18,901 bases of DNA from Spirogloea muscicola (GCA_009602725.1 WELB01000116.1:115467-134367); one strand, 5' to 3'. Positions 1 to 10,619 are shown, numbered from the stretch's first letter. Made by a program: numbers and translations. Notes: generated by a model from the sequence alone, not told the origin.

Positions 1-935
1 GGTGCTGCGGGCGGGCGCGGCGTCCCTGGTCGCGCGGCAGCTGCTCCAGAGCGCCCTGCGGCGGTTGCTGGCCGAGGCGGCGCTGGCGCCGCGCCGGGAC
101 GAGCAGCTCGGCGACGGCGAGGTGGTGCAGGCCAAGGAGGCCGCCGGGCCTGCGCCGCGGCTGCCACGCCGGCGCTTGCGGACGGTGAGCTAATGCGGAA
201 GACATGCTCGGGCGGGGCGCGGCGAGGTCGTCCGGTCGCCAGGGCTGACGCCCTCTCCAGGGTCCCAGCTACGTTGTAGCATGCGGCCTGCAGTCGCTCC
301 TAAGTGTCCGTAATGCTCATGAAGCGGATGCCAGCAAACAGTGCGGCCTACATTGCTGCGTATGCCAAGACCTCGTGATACGAAGAAGGCCTTACTGATG
401 CTAAACTGCCCTCATGAGCTGCGTCAGTGCTCCCGCACGGAGGAGAGCCGATCCACGTCCGACGGGGCCGGGCGCAGAGCCCCACTTGGCCATCAGCTAC
501 GGCGATCAGTGGACACGGCCGCTCGGTGCTGTAGCCGGCGTGGCAGCGCCGCCTCTGTGGAGGCGCCGGAGCTGCCCGCCGACTGGGCTTCCTTTGACGA
601 CTTCCTGCCCAAGATTGACCGCCTCAAGGAGGTCGTGCCCGAGTGCAAGCAGGCATGGCTGCATACATCGCTCCCCCCGCTTTCGCCTCTCAGTGTCAGT
701 TCGCCCTGAAGCCCCGCGAGCTGGCCACCACCCTCTGGTTGTTGCCGTGGATGCCTTTATAGGACTCTTGCTAACAACAAGGTGCCCCAAACGTCTGGTT
801 GTTGCATCGCTGTTTCTTCTGTAGGACATGGACGTGGAGGCCGTGTTGGACTGCACAATCAAGCATGTGCTTGAGCTGGAGGCTGCGGCTGCACACTCCT
901 TGCGGGGCCTGGCCTCCAAACATGGTCCCAACTGA
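1..935 (+). CDS. 3' part of an unrecognised spliced gene (5' end outside window)
   Basis: I do not recognise the product. Three exons can be proposed. Exon A is 1-184, open from the window edge in frame 2, alanine/leucine/arginine-rich, ending at a good donor (ACG|GTGAGC) in phase 0. Exon B is about 428-652, whose reliable part encodes PADWASFDDFLPKIDRLKEV. The last exon is 825-935, after a strong acceptor (tgtttcttctgtag), encoding DMDVEAVLDCTIKHVLELEA and ending near LASKHGPN at the TGA at 933-935. The last two exons look helical, with alternating acidic and hydrophobic residues. Exon B joins the last exon in phase 0 if it ends at 652, which needs a GC donor (AGCAG|GCATGG). GT donors that also keep frame would end it at 631 or 634. 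The exon B start at 428 is weak. Confidence is good for the last exon, moderate for exon A, low for the join between them. Confidence 0.5.
736..804 (+). repeat. Short direct repeat in the last intron of the first gene
   Basis: The 12-mer tctggttgttgc occurs at 736-747 and again at 793-804, both inside the proposed intron 653-824. The copies are 57 bp apart and the sequence between them is not repeated. No function is evident. Confidence 0.5.
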
Positions 936-1763
936 GGAAAAGTGTCCCTGCGCAATTGCAAACTAGCAGAAGTTGCAGCGCAGCATGCTATATCTCACGG
1001 CTAAATAGTGACTGGCCGCCTCTCACTCTTAGCTCAGAAGTAGAGTATCAAAGGCAAAGCCAGCAGCAAGATGGCTATCCTTGCATCCTCACTGAGGGTC
1101 ACACTCGATGCACTGTAGACGGCATCAACACTCCGCACTGCATACAGTTGCATAGCAATAACAGCAGGAACCGACACTCCACAGGCGCTACAAGGTCTTC
1201 CTTCCTGGAGACCTTCTAGCGCCTGGGGTAGTTGGCTCGTCCTTTGATATCACAGTATGATGGGGAGAGTGACTGTGAACGTTTTGAGACATTATCTGCT
1301 TGTTAAAAATGTTGGGCCCAACTTCAGGTCAACGTAGTCCATTCGAAGTTAGCTAAATTTTAGGTGCCAATTGTTGGCATATGCGCAGATTCGTTGCTCC
1401 AGACAACTACATTCACCTTAAGTCGTCACTGAGTATGAGCATCTCGTGTGCAACACCCTGCATTTTCTCTTCTTACAACCGAAGTGTGGGTTACTTGCTT
1501 ACAACCGAAGTGTGAAGTTATTGCTTGCACTTTTTCTTGGGCCTCTGTCCATGTATCCAATTCACAGGCAGCAGATGCACTACAGCTAGAGAATAGTAAT
1601 GGCAGCAAGTAAGCATATTGCTCGGTAACCACTTCAACAGGTGCTGCTCTACAACTGCTTAGCTCAACTACCCAATTCTTATCTTTTAATAGACATGCAG
1701 CCATGAAATAGCACTGCGGCTTGGTCTGAGCTTGACTCTAGACTCACACAGGCAAGCATGCGA
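936..1763. other. Intergenic, no gene seen
   Basis: No reading frame here looks like coding sequence. It should contain the 3' UTR of the upstream plus-strand gene. The only structure noticed is a 17-bp direct repeat, cttacaaccgaagtgtg, at 1472-1488 and 1498-1514 (period 26). Confidence 0.5.
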
Positions 1764-1830
1764 AGGGAAATATTCGTGTATTTGAAAAAAAAACGAAGGC
1801 CAAAATGGCCGAGTACAGAGGCAAGCACAT
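1764..1830. repeat. Left arm of a ~65-bp imperfect inverted repeat
   Basis: The reverse complement of this stretch aligns with 2801-2864. Shared blocks include atgtgcttnccttn, ttggccatttggccttng and tcaaatacacgaa, with roughly 85 percent identity by eye and two small gaps. Similarity stops abruptly outside 1764 and 2864. The arms bound a 1.1-kb segment that holds the retroelement-like relic, so they may be terminal inverted repeats, or two copies of one short repeat in opposite orientation. Confidence 0.7.
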
Positions 1831-2129
1831 CTTATGACGTACATCACCCACTGCAGATTGACCCGCTCCGTAACCACGGGTCAATACATATAGGTCGCTA
1901 AGCGATGCCTGAATGCCAGATGGCAGAGTCGAAGCCCTTCTGCCACCAACTAAAGCTCGCTCAGCTTTCTGGTGCAAAGCGTGAGCCTGAGCACGCTGCA
2001 AACAGGCCGACACTTGTCATCGCAAGAATGACAGATATGCAGCTGGCAAGCCCACCTCAGCCGGAAGCATATCTGCGCGACGTGCACAGCCTATGGCAAT
2101 ATTCTGAAGGAGAGTGTGGAACCGAGGAC

Positions 2130-2682
2130 CTAAACAGCCAAAGACATCGACTGCAGCTGGCAAAAGCTGACGCATTGGGGGTAATCGAAGTAATGCTGCA
2201 GCTTCCTGTGTTCAGCATTGCCCACTGCATGGCCAGCGATGTACGTCGATGCTGGACCTTTATAAGCCTCCGTAATAACAACATCAACCAAGGCCCGTGG
2301 TCCACCACCAGGTTGCACGTCCACAATGTCAAGGGTGCGGCGATGATGACGTCCCTGGGCATCCGTGGGTGCTAGGCATGATATTGTTCACTTCCATGAC
2401 CGCACGATAAACCTGCGTTCCGCATCAAACCCGCCAGGGCATTGCGGAGGAGTTTGTGGATGCCCACCACTTCCGGACCAGTGGGGCAACGCAGCATGTG
2501 TGAGGCAGCTCACCACCCTCTGCACGAAAGCTACATTCACACAGGCGCACTCCAATCAGACAGTCAGGTGGGAGGCCGAGGAAGAATTGGAGCAGCGTCC
2601 GAAAGGCCTCGAAGTTGATGCTGAAGGCATTGGCAACGGCGTGGGAGGTGACCCAGTCGGTATCCCCAGGTGTAGCGAGAGA
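2130..2682 (-). pseudogene. Relic of a non-LTR retrotransposon-like ORF: zinc-knuckle and endonuclease-like C-terminus, frameshifted
   Basis: Read on the minus strand, 2682-2428 is an open frame of 85 codons with SINFEAFRTLLQFFLGLP, then a Cys/His group (CEC, ten residues, H, one residue, C). This pattern resembles the zinc knuckle before the restriction-like endonuclease domain in C-terminal parts of R2-type and related LINE proteins. After a frame change near 2475 the frame encodes HKLLRNALAGLMRNAGLS, like the family's Arg/His helix. After a second frame change near 2390 it encodes LDIVDVQPGGGPRALVDVV, then AEHRKLQHY, ending at a stop near 2130. The family usually has R-P-D where this copy reads T-L-D. 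At least two frameshifts and the absence of a reverse transcriptase domain make it a dead fragment. The plus-strand ORF at 1905-2375 is its shadow. Recognition rests on motif order, not a database search. Confidence 0.5.
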
Positions 2683-2800
2683 TCAGCATGGAAGGTCAGA
2701 TTGCCCCATGATGTCGAGGCTCACCAAAATTACTCTCTCCCTCCCATTCCACATTGAAATCAGAAGCAAGTTAGGCTTGCGGAGGCACCTCGACCCCTTC

Positions 2801-2864
2801 ATGTGCTTCCCTTTTTACTTGGCCATTTGGCCTTTGTTTGATTCAAATACACGAAAATCTCCCT
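2801..2864. repeat. Right arm of the ~65-bp imperfect inverted repeat
   Basis: Partner of 1764-1830, in opposite orientation. Together with the left arm it brackets the retroelement-like relic. No target-site duplication is obvious just outside either arm. Confidence 0.7.
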
Positions 2865-3363
2865 CAAGCCTAGAGTAGGCCGACCTGGAGTCCTGCTTCC
2901 CTTCAATACACGCTTGTCAAAGAATGTCAGACTGTTACGTAGTGAAATGCTGTGCAAATCTAATGTGCCCTACATCGCGCTAGCTACATGACTGGAAGGG
3001 CATGAGCCAGTCAGCAACTTTGTACCTGCCTATCATGAAATCGCTTCAATGTAGACAAGCGCACGACTCGCTTTGCATAACTGCAGGAATACAGGTAAGT
3101 ATGCGACAAAGTTACCCTTCTTGGAGTACGGACAGTCTTGTAGCACGATATAACCACTACCTTGAATATAAGCGACAAGTATTTTCACACGGATCGGAGT
3201 CCACCATCGACGTAGTGTTACATACAAGCCCCTCATGGCCGACAAGGGCGTCTGTAATCAAGCACCCCGAGTGAGTGAACGACCGGAGATGCAAAGTGGC
3301 GAAGACCAATCTTACAAATGCTCTGCTGCAGCTCATGGCCAGTAGCGCCCTTGAATTGGCTCT
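2865..3363. other. Intergenic, no gene seen
   Basis: The ORFs of 70 to 90 codons on both strands lack recognisable motifs and splice context. Nothing supports a gene or RNA here. Confidence 0.45.
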
Positions 3364-3410
3364 TTGGATTTGTCCTTCTTTTCGGGCTGGCCTCTGCCAG
3401 CCCCTCTTCT
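3364..3410 (-). repeat. Degenerate copy of the dispersed GGACAAGGTC repeat
   Basis: The plus strand reads tttggatttgtccttctttt followed by cgggctggcctctgccagcc. This is the reverse orientation of the family core seen at 12202-12313 and 13341-13470: a ggctgg/ccagcc hairpin followed by a ggacaaggtc-like end. It is a diverged single arm. Confidence 0.55.
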
Positions 3411-5555
3411 CGTAGTCGGGCGGGTAGCTTTGGGCATCCTAGAGTCCCGCAAGCCATCGTTGCATGCTATAAGATGCGGCCATCATTGAGTCTACAGCGC
3501 TCCCAGGCACTCGCGATACACCAGCGTGCTGTCGAGCATTAGCCCAGGCTAAATGGCTTCCGTGGTGGTGGTTTGACGCCTCAGTATAGCTTGTCCGATA
3601 TGCATGTGCTCACTCGGGGATATTAGTGTCCCCCTTAGCCAGCTCATTACCCAGTTAACAGGACATTTGTTAGGCTAGAATTGGCCTCCATTTCATGCGC
3701 ACCGCGCGCCTTCTCCCCCTCTTCTCTATGGGCGCGTTCTCCTTGATCAGAGCATCTGGTATCGCATGGGACGATTGCAATGAACCTGAGTTGCGGCACA
3801 CAATGCTAGCCCACTCGTTTGCTACACACATCTGAGATATCGTCCGAATCACTGTGTTTTGGTCTTTGGCCCTCATGCCCCACAAGCCTACTCGCAGGCT
3901 CAACTCCTGCCGAGCTTGACATCCTCAATGCGGGCTTGCAGTACGGCGCGTTAAACTGGCGGCAAAGTCGAGGACGTGCAGTGTGGACGGACTAAATCTG
4001 CTCCTTTCCTATGGGTTTGGTTTGAGTGCATGACTCATCACAGCTTGATGTCCTATTTCTGGCATAAGCTGGTGGCCCCAGGTCATAATGGCTGCCTTGA
4101 TCCACGGTATGCTCCTCGATCTTGGTCGAACTTCTCATCGGGATCGTTGGTAGGTTGACATTGGTAGACTGACGTGGTAAACTGACAGAAACTCTTGACA
4201 GCATAAGAGCCTGGCTACTTCTGCTGTCGTTTGTGGAGCGTCATACCGTTGAGCCTCTACATGTGTGTAATTGATAAGCGCAGCGTCACCGCTTATGCAG
4301 CATGAGCCGCACAAGCAGGCAAGAGGTCAAGACGGATATGAAGTGCGCATGACATGTGCTGCTCTACTTCCTCGCTGTCCCATTCAGCTCAGTCAGTAGT
4401 GCATATTTCTGGGAGCTGAATTTGATGGAAGCAATCACGCAGCAAGCGGTCAAGCTCCCTAGTCCGTGACCTTGCCTATCTCGACTAGACATGCCCCACT
4501 TGCAGCATGTCTTGCAGAAGGATGTCTTGCAGACCTCGTTAAGTCGTGCAGTTCTTTGTGAAAGCATGAATTGATGAAGCTCTCTTCACTTGAATGTGAA
4601 GGAGCAAGCTAGAACAATGTAATGCAGGGGAATGTGGGCGACACTTCAAGGGGGGCCGCCCCACATCGACCCAAGAGGACGCACTTGTGAGCTATGCTGC
4701 AGTGTCCTCAGAGGCTGCGAAATTGCTCTTGCTAAAGGCGAGACAACAAAGAGAGGGAGGAATGAAGGGGCAAGTAGCAGTAGCAGCAGCTATAGTATGT
4801 GCAATCACTGGACCTAATCAGGCTGGAGTAAGGTTGAGCGTGATGGGCGAGGAACCCAAAGGGCATCCTTCTGCTCCAAGCAGGCCCCTAAAGGCCTGCA
4901 CCTCGTGCTGCCCTGCCTTCAAGTTACCTTGTACTGATGTACAGGAGCTCCACTGAGTAAGAATAAAGGGTAAGGTTGTATGCTACAGCAACTTCGTCTT
5001 GTGTGTCACAGTAGCTCATCTGAGATTGTGAGCACCAATAGCACAGTCGCAACCCCTCCATGTTGACTGTAGCAGTTGGATTGCTCATTGGTCGCTCGGA
5101 CACCGACGTAAGAGCGCCCATGCTCTCTTGAGGTCTTCTGACAGCCTGACTGGGGAAACGGCGTCTTGGCAATGCCAGGCGTCAGGCTTCATTGGCAGTG
5201 CTGTACGGCAAAGACGGGTATACTTGGTAAGCGGTTGATGGCGGTGTTGTCACATAGCAGTGATTTCAGAAGACCAGTGCCGCTGGCAGGCACAGCTGCA
5301 GAGAGAGGCGCCGCTCAAGCGTGCCGAATGATCTTGGGAAATCAACGATATGCGCGCCAGAAGTCTGCGGAAGTCATAGCGAGCTTCCTGTGGATCTTGT
5401 GAGTATCCGAGGTTTGCGGGATCCAGTCTCGGCTGGCAACCACCGCCGGTCCTCGCTCTTGTGCAGCCCATTGGCTCTGGCATGACTGCTTGGCACCGGC
5501 CCGTAGAGCAACATAGTCGTCTGTGAGCAGACTCAAAAGTGTGTGACTTCTGCAG
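3411..5555. other. 2.1 kb without a supported gene; includes the bHLH 3' flank
   Basis: Short ORFs occur on both strands (for example plus 4687-4956 and minus 3670-3903), but none shows a recognisable domain or convincing splice sites. The right-hand part, just below 5556, should be the 3' UTR of the bHLH gene, which is transcribed leftwards. No tRNA or structural RNA was seen. Confidence 0.45.
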
Positions 5556-8500
5556 TCACAGGCTGCTCTCGTCCCTGCCAAGGTTGCTGTTCTGGTACTC
5601 GTCAGAGATGTCCATGAGGCCATCCAGCGGCCCTCCCTCCAGAGTGGCTGGCACAACCTCTGACAAGTAGACCAGGCACAGCCCCCGGCTGCGCAGCTCC
5701 TTGGCATTGGACCATGCACAGGGCACTACTGAAGAGCTTGGCTCATCTGCTGCTGCTGTCATCTCCTGCAAGAACAATGGGAATGGGCTGTGGGCTTGAG
5801 TCCCTCATCTGCGCTTGCATGTGCATGTACAGGCGCAACAAGTCACCATGCAGCCATGAGATCTAGACCCCAGCAGTGAGCCTCTAAATAGTGGACCCTT
5901 CTGCTCTATTTCACAGCAACATCTATTGTCTCATCAAATCTAGCATACTGCACTGCTGGCATGCCGATATTCAAGCGGATATTCAGACGCTTTCTGAAGC
6001 TTGCTGCATATTCTTACCGCAATCCTTCTCAGCAGATAGTTCACATAAAACATAGCTTCCTGCAGCATGAGTTCTGTGGTCATGGCAATGCCTCCAGGCA
6101 CCAGACTCTGCAGCGCACGCATGCGGGCGTTTATGCGCTCTCTCCTGGCACGGGCTGCCAGCGCCTGTGGCTCGAGACACTGGCCGCGCCGCTGAGAGAG
6201 GAGCGAGGCAGAAGGTCCATCGCCTGAAGCGGACACCTGCACATACATGTACGGTAAGTTTGTTACTGGATGCTCTCTTATCAGCCCAAGTCACTTGAGC
6301 ACTTCTTGGCTGTTTGCCCTGGATGTACGACCAACCAAGTGCTTAACGTTTGGAATTAATTGACCAACCAATATCTCGTTGACTTGGTTCAGAAGGCGTT
6401 GTTCCAACCTTGAGAGCCAGGCTTGCCAGGAACTCGTCCTTGAGCTTCTCCTCAGCACTGCGGGCCAACTCTTTGACGGCCTGCGAAGGCTCCCAAGCGG
6501 CCTTCTTGCGCGCTGCCATAACCCCCTGGTCCTCTGCTGGCCTCTCTCTTTTGGAAGGGGGGCTTGCCACCAGATAGGAATGACCAGAAGAGGCGGACAG
6601 ATTGGTAGACATCGTTGCCGAGGCCTGCCTGACTAAAGGTGGGGTTGCGAACGCGGTCCTTCCCATTCCCAGCAGCTGCTGCGGAGGTGGCGGAGTAGCC
6701 TCAACTTGCATCATGTTGGACTTTGATTGATGGACTTCCTGATCAAACAAGCACACAGCACAGCAATGGGAAGAAGGTAATGAAGAGAAGGACCTGGATA
6801 GATGCATAAGCAACTTACGTGCAAAATGTAATAGCGGAACAATGACATTCAATTGATATAACGCTAAGAAGATATGCGAGGCTGGCAAAGACGTTTAGCA
6901 GACGCTGCTGTCTCAATTCTAGCAACTGCCCATGTCATCTGGAACCTGTGTTGCACAAAAGCACCGGCTCCAAGTTGATACAGCCTGCAGACACACTATA
7001 ATTTATTCTCCACAGTCACTGTTCCACAATCAGAGTGTGATAGCTCCACTGCTTGCAGCTGCCACGCTTCACCTTGGCTGGATCTGAAGTTTGCGAGACA
7101 GGCAGCAGCACATCTCTCGCCCAAGAGGCACAAGTGGTGCTGAAGTTGGTGGATGCGCAGGTCTCACCACCCTCTGCATGGACAGCCATGGTTTCGCCAT
7201 AGTTGAAAGACTTCATGTCAATCAACTTTGCTCCTAGCAAGCTGAGTAGCTTGCCGCATGTGACTTTTAAGGTGTGACATATACCTGGTGAAGCAAATTC
7301 AGACGTATTCATCCTCCTCTCTACCACACATATAAACACATCTCTCTACACCTTGCTCTCTCCTTCCCTCCATCCTCTACCTCATTCCCTCACGTGTCTA
7401 TACCTCTAACTTTCCCCCTTCTTCTGGGGGAAATCGTTCTCATCTCATTTCCCACACCTCTCGTAGTCTCATTCACGCTCTCTCTCGATCTCACTGTCAC
7501 GCACAACGTTGCCCTGGTCCCGCTGATGAACTCTACACCCTATAACCACCACTGAGACATCATTCTCAGACTCGATGAGAAAAGGCAAGGAGGGTCTGAC
7601 CCACCAGTCTTGGCCTGGTTGTTTGACTCGCTCAGCATAAGCTGGAGGCCTCCTGACATGGTCCTGTGGTGGTAGTTATCCTCGTCAAGACCTCTGGCAT
7701 CTGCAAGGTTGGCAGGGAAGAGTCTGCAGTGAGGACGCCTGAGAACACATGCACCCCATCTGGGCATGGAAGCGGATGCGATCATGCCATGTGCTCTTAA
7801 GAGAAGGACTTGCACCCAGAGATGGAGCATAAGAAAAAGAAAGTCACTTGTATCACAGCAACCTTCTTCTTCCTGAGCAAGCAAATTGATGCCAACAATA
7901 CATGATCAGATGTCATACCAAGGCAACCTGCGGCATAGGGGTGGCACCTCTGAGGTATTTGTCCAGGGAGAACGTCTGAGTCTCTTGAAGCTCATGGCTG
8001 AGCAGGTCCGCGACCCCAGAGCCTGCGACAGGCTGATCTAGGTCCATGATGCCGAAGCTTGAGCCTGCCTCCCGTTGGCCTGAAGCAGACCCTGAGCAAG
8101 CATGGGTGCAGTGGAGTAAGCTGAGGTGCAGGCCCTGTTGAATCTCTCCAAGCAAGCACGCAGCAGTACAGTGAAGTCATTCCAGGCCTGTATTAAAGCT
8201 GCAGATGTAGGACAAGAGCTGCATTTGTTCAGATACACAGGTGTGTTCATTGAAAGCCGATGGCTCATCCTGCCCACACCTGAGCATGACTTTTGTCAGG
8301 ATATCTTTGCATACAGCAGCATTGATGCCCTTGTCAGTCTCACAGGCACTGTTGGATTGCTTGGGCAGTCTACTTCTTAGAAGGGTAGTTGCGGAACCAA
8401 CCACTGTTGATGGCGTCGAGGTCCTGAACCGGGGGCCCAGCAGCCTGGTCCACAGCCCTTGCTTACTCGGATGGATGTTGCATGGAGCATTGAGGAGACA

Positions 8501-10619
8501 AGGTTCCAATGCACAGGCTACGATTCTTGCAGGAGTACACGGTGTGTCTACCAGAGGAGACTCCAGGTGTTATGTCATACTCCTCCAAGCACGGGACAGG
8601 ACTTAGTCAAATGTGGAATGAGAGCATTGGCTTGCTTACATTGATGGGTGCAGCCGAGGCGAACGTCACAGTAGGAGGGTGTGCAGAGTCCAGCCATGGG
8701 GTCGTCAATGCCAGCGGACTGTGGAGGCCAAGTCAGATTTTCAGGCCCTCCGTATAAAACACTCAAGCTGAAATCGCAGACATCTTCAGTATGATAGGGA
8801 CAAGGTGACTGACTTGAGAGGAAATACGAGGTTCTCTGAAGCTTGTGCAAGGTCTGCCGCTTTGGTGGGAGGCTGAGTAGGCGGCTGACCGACCTCTGAA
8901 GCCTCATAGTCGCCACGGAGGACCCGTTGCTGGAAGGAGCGCCAGGCTGCACCTCAAGGGCTCGGCCCTCCGTTCTGCTGCTGCTGGAAGAACAGAGGCA
9001 TGCAAGGCTGTCGGGTCAACTTGGAGCGGCAGCACTGGGGATCCGCTGCTGTCAATAGCACGTTGCTTTCGATCTCTTCCTGCCAATGCCACCAAGTTCT
9101 TGCAAACTTGGTGGCATTGGCACAAGGACTTTTGCCGACTAGCAGGAGGGAGTGGTTACCAGGTGCCAGGCTCGAGCATGGGCCTGCTGCGGCTGCTTCC
9201 TCCGGGCGCGGCGACGAGCGGAGTCGTAGCCAGAGGTGGCATGGCTGGACCGCCAAACATCGCCTGAAGCTCCGGCACGCCTAGCAGCACATTGACTGGC
9301 AGTCCAGCATCCACGGAATTCAGCAGGCCTGGACGCACCGCTCACGCGCACGATCGCGCATGGTCAGGACCACTGTGTGGTCATGCCAACACCAGCATGC
9401 ACCAGACAGCCCATCAGCTTGTTGCAATTGCTGTCGTCGACGCTGCCAACAGCCAGTGGCCCTGACGATGGCCTGGTACTGGCGGGGTCACGCACCGGAG
9501 AGGCTGTTGGTGCGGTGCATCTCCATGGCCAGCATGATGGAGAGCTCCTCGTAGGACAGCCCCTCCAGGCCCGTGAGAGTGGGCAAGCTGCCGTCACCGG
9601 CCATGACCGCCGGCGCCTGCTGCGGTGGCAACGGCGGAGCGGACGCTCCCAGCATCTGCAGCCTCGCCAGCAGCGCGGCCTGCACCTGCGGGGAGCTGGC
9701 GGCCAGCTACGCTCGCGGAGCACGCCATTGTCCAAGGAGGCGAGTCACTGCCGGGACTGACTGACTGACGATGTCATGCGAAGGCTGATCTTCCAGACAA
9801 GACTGCCGGCGTCGAGCACCAATGGGCTGCGGCTGCGACGCAGGCGAGGAGGGCCGGCACGGCATGGTGAGGCACCTGCTGCCGTATGGCCTGCGTCTGG
9901 TGCAGCGCAAAGGCCTGCTGCGCCGCGGCGTGCTGGTGCAGGTCCTCTAGCCCCTGTGTCGCTTGCTGCTGCTGCTGCTGCGTCGGCGGCGGCTGCTGCA
10001 GCTGCAGCAGCAGCAGTGGCGACGGCAGCAGCGCGGCTTCTGCAGGGCCCTGGAGCAGCGCCTGGTTGCTGCTCGAGGCCTGCGCGACGGCGCGCGCCAG
10101 CAGCAGGCCCGGGAGCGTCTGCAGGAGCGCGGAGGACTCCGTCACGCCGAGGCTGGTGTCGCCGCCCCATGGCCTGGTCGCAGTCGCGGCTCCACAGTGA
10201 GCACAGGCGCCGCTAGAGCGTGCTCTCGCTCGCCGGATCGCCATCTTCCAAGGAGCACTGATCAGCGTGCGCTCGGCTGCCAGTAGCAGACGTTGCCAAA
10301 GGCAGCCTCATATAGGAGGCGGCGATCAGAGGCGGCGCTTCAGGAGCGCTCACATGGACGCGGCCTCGAACGGCGCAGGCAGGTGGAGGCCGTCGCAGCC
10401 GTCGGCGGCCGCCAGGCTTTCGGCCGCGAGGGCCTGCACCTGGCCGCCGAGCGCGCCGAGAAGAGCGCGCTCGTCAGGGAGGGCTCCGAGGCGCTCCAGC
10501 AGTGAGAGCGGCCGCCGGCGCTCGTTGCGAGCGGCGCCGCGAGCGCCGCAAGCGGCGGCAGCGGGGCGCCGCGNNNCGGCGGCGCCGGCTGCGGGGCGGC
10601 ACCCGCGGCGGCCCGCCAT
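5556..10619 (-). CDS. bHLH transcription factor, large, Gln-rich, 13 exons
   Basis: This is a nuclear DNA-binding regulator; its targets are unknown. Exons in order of transcription: (1) ~10619-10354, (2) 10173-9876, (3) 9685-9496, (4) 9328-9160, (5) 9045-8953, (6) 8718-8640, (7) 8444-8374, (8) 8120-7948, (9) 7700-7605, (10) 7284-7073, (11) 6738-6409, (12) 6236-6018, (13) 5765-5556 with the TGA. All junctions use GT-AG and keep phase, giving about 801 aa. Exons 2-4 and 8-13 are firm. Exons 5-7 are chosen mainly by phase. Exon 1 crosses the N gap, and its ATG at 10619-10617 is only a candidate. Exon 2 carries QQQQQQ within a Gln/Leu/Ala-rich stretch. Exon 11 has a PPPPQQ run and a charged helix (VKELARSAEEKLKDEFLASL). 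Exon 12 holds the bHLH (model residues 682-731). Exon 13 has ELRSRGLCLVYLSEV, like the C-terminal motif of plant subfamily XI proteins. Plant relatives are mostly 250-400 aa, so the N-terminal extension is unusual. Confidence 0.85.
6021..6170 (-). other. bHLH domain coding segment
   Basis: The segment starts at PQALAARARRERINARMRAL and continues through LQSLVPGG to helix 2, MLQEAMFYVNYLLRRI. The order basic region, helix 1 (ending LVPGG), short loop, helix 2 is that of plant-type bHLH domains. At the three key DNA-contact positions the canonical His-Glu-Arg is replaced by Gln-Ala-Arg, the arrangement found in plant subfamily VIII (HEC, RSL). Lacking the Glu that reads the CA of CANNTG, it may bind poorly or differently on its own. 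The phase-0 donor GCG|GTAAGA lies directly after helix 2. Confidence 0.9.
9081..9122. repeat. Perfect 18-bp hairpin inside bHLH intron 4
   Basis: The arm tgccaatgccaccaagtt (9081-9098) is followed by a 6-nt loop and its exact reverse complement (9105-9122). The hairpin lies within the 114-nt intron whose donor is at 9159 and acceptor just above 9045. In the transcript it would bring the two splice sites close together. It is too short for a typical miRNA precursor. Confidence 0.9.
10574..10576. other. Assembly gap (NNN)
   Basis: Three N bases interrupt an extremely GC-rich stretch inside the presumed first exon of the bHLH gene. The true gap length is unknown, so the reading frame and residue count upstream of it are not reliable. 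Confidence 0.95.

Noticed and set aside
1905-2375. Plus-strand ORF of 156 codons
   Set aside because: It lies antisense to the retroelement-like relic, whose minus-strand frames carry recognisable motif order. The plus-strand translation has none.
8448-8530. Alternative exon in the bHLH gene ending at a good donor (CCGA|GTAAGC)
   Set aside because: It would leave an intron of about 22 nt before exon 7, which is too short. Exons 6 and 7 join in phase without it.
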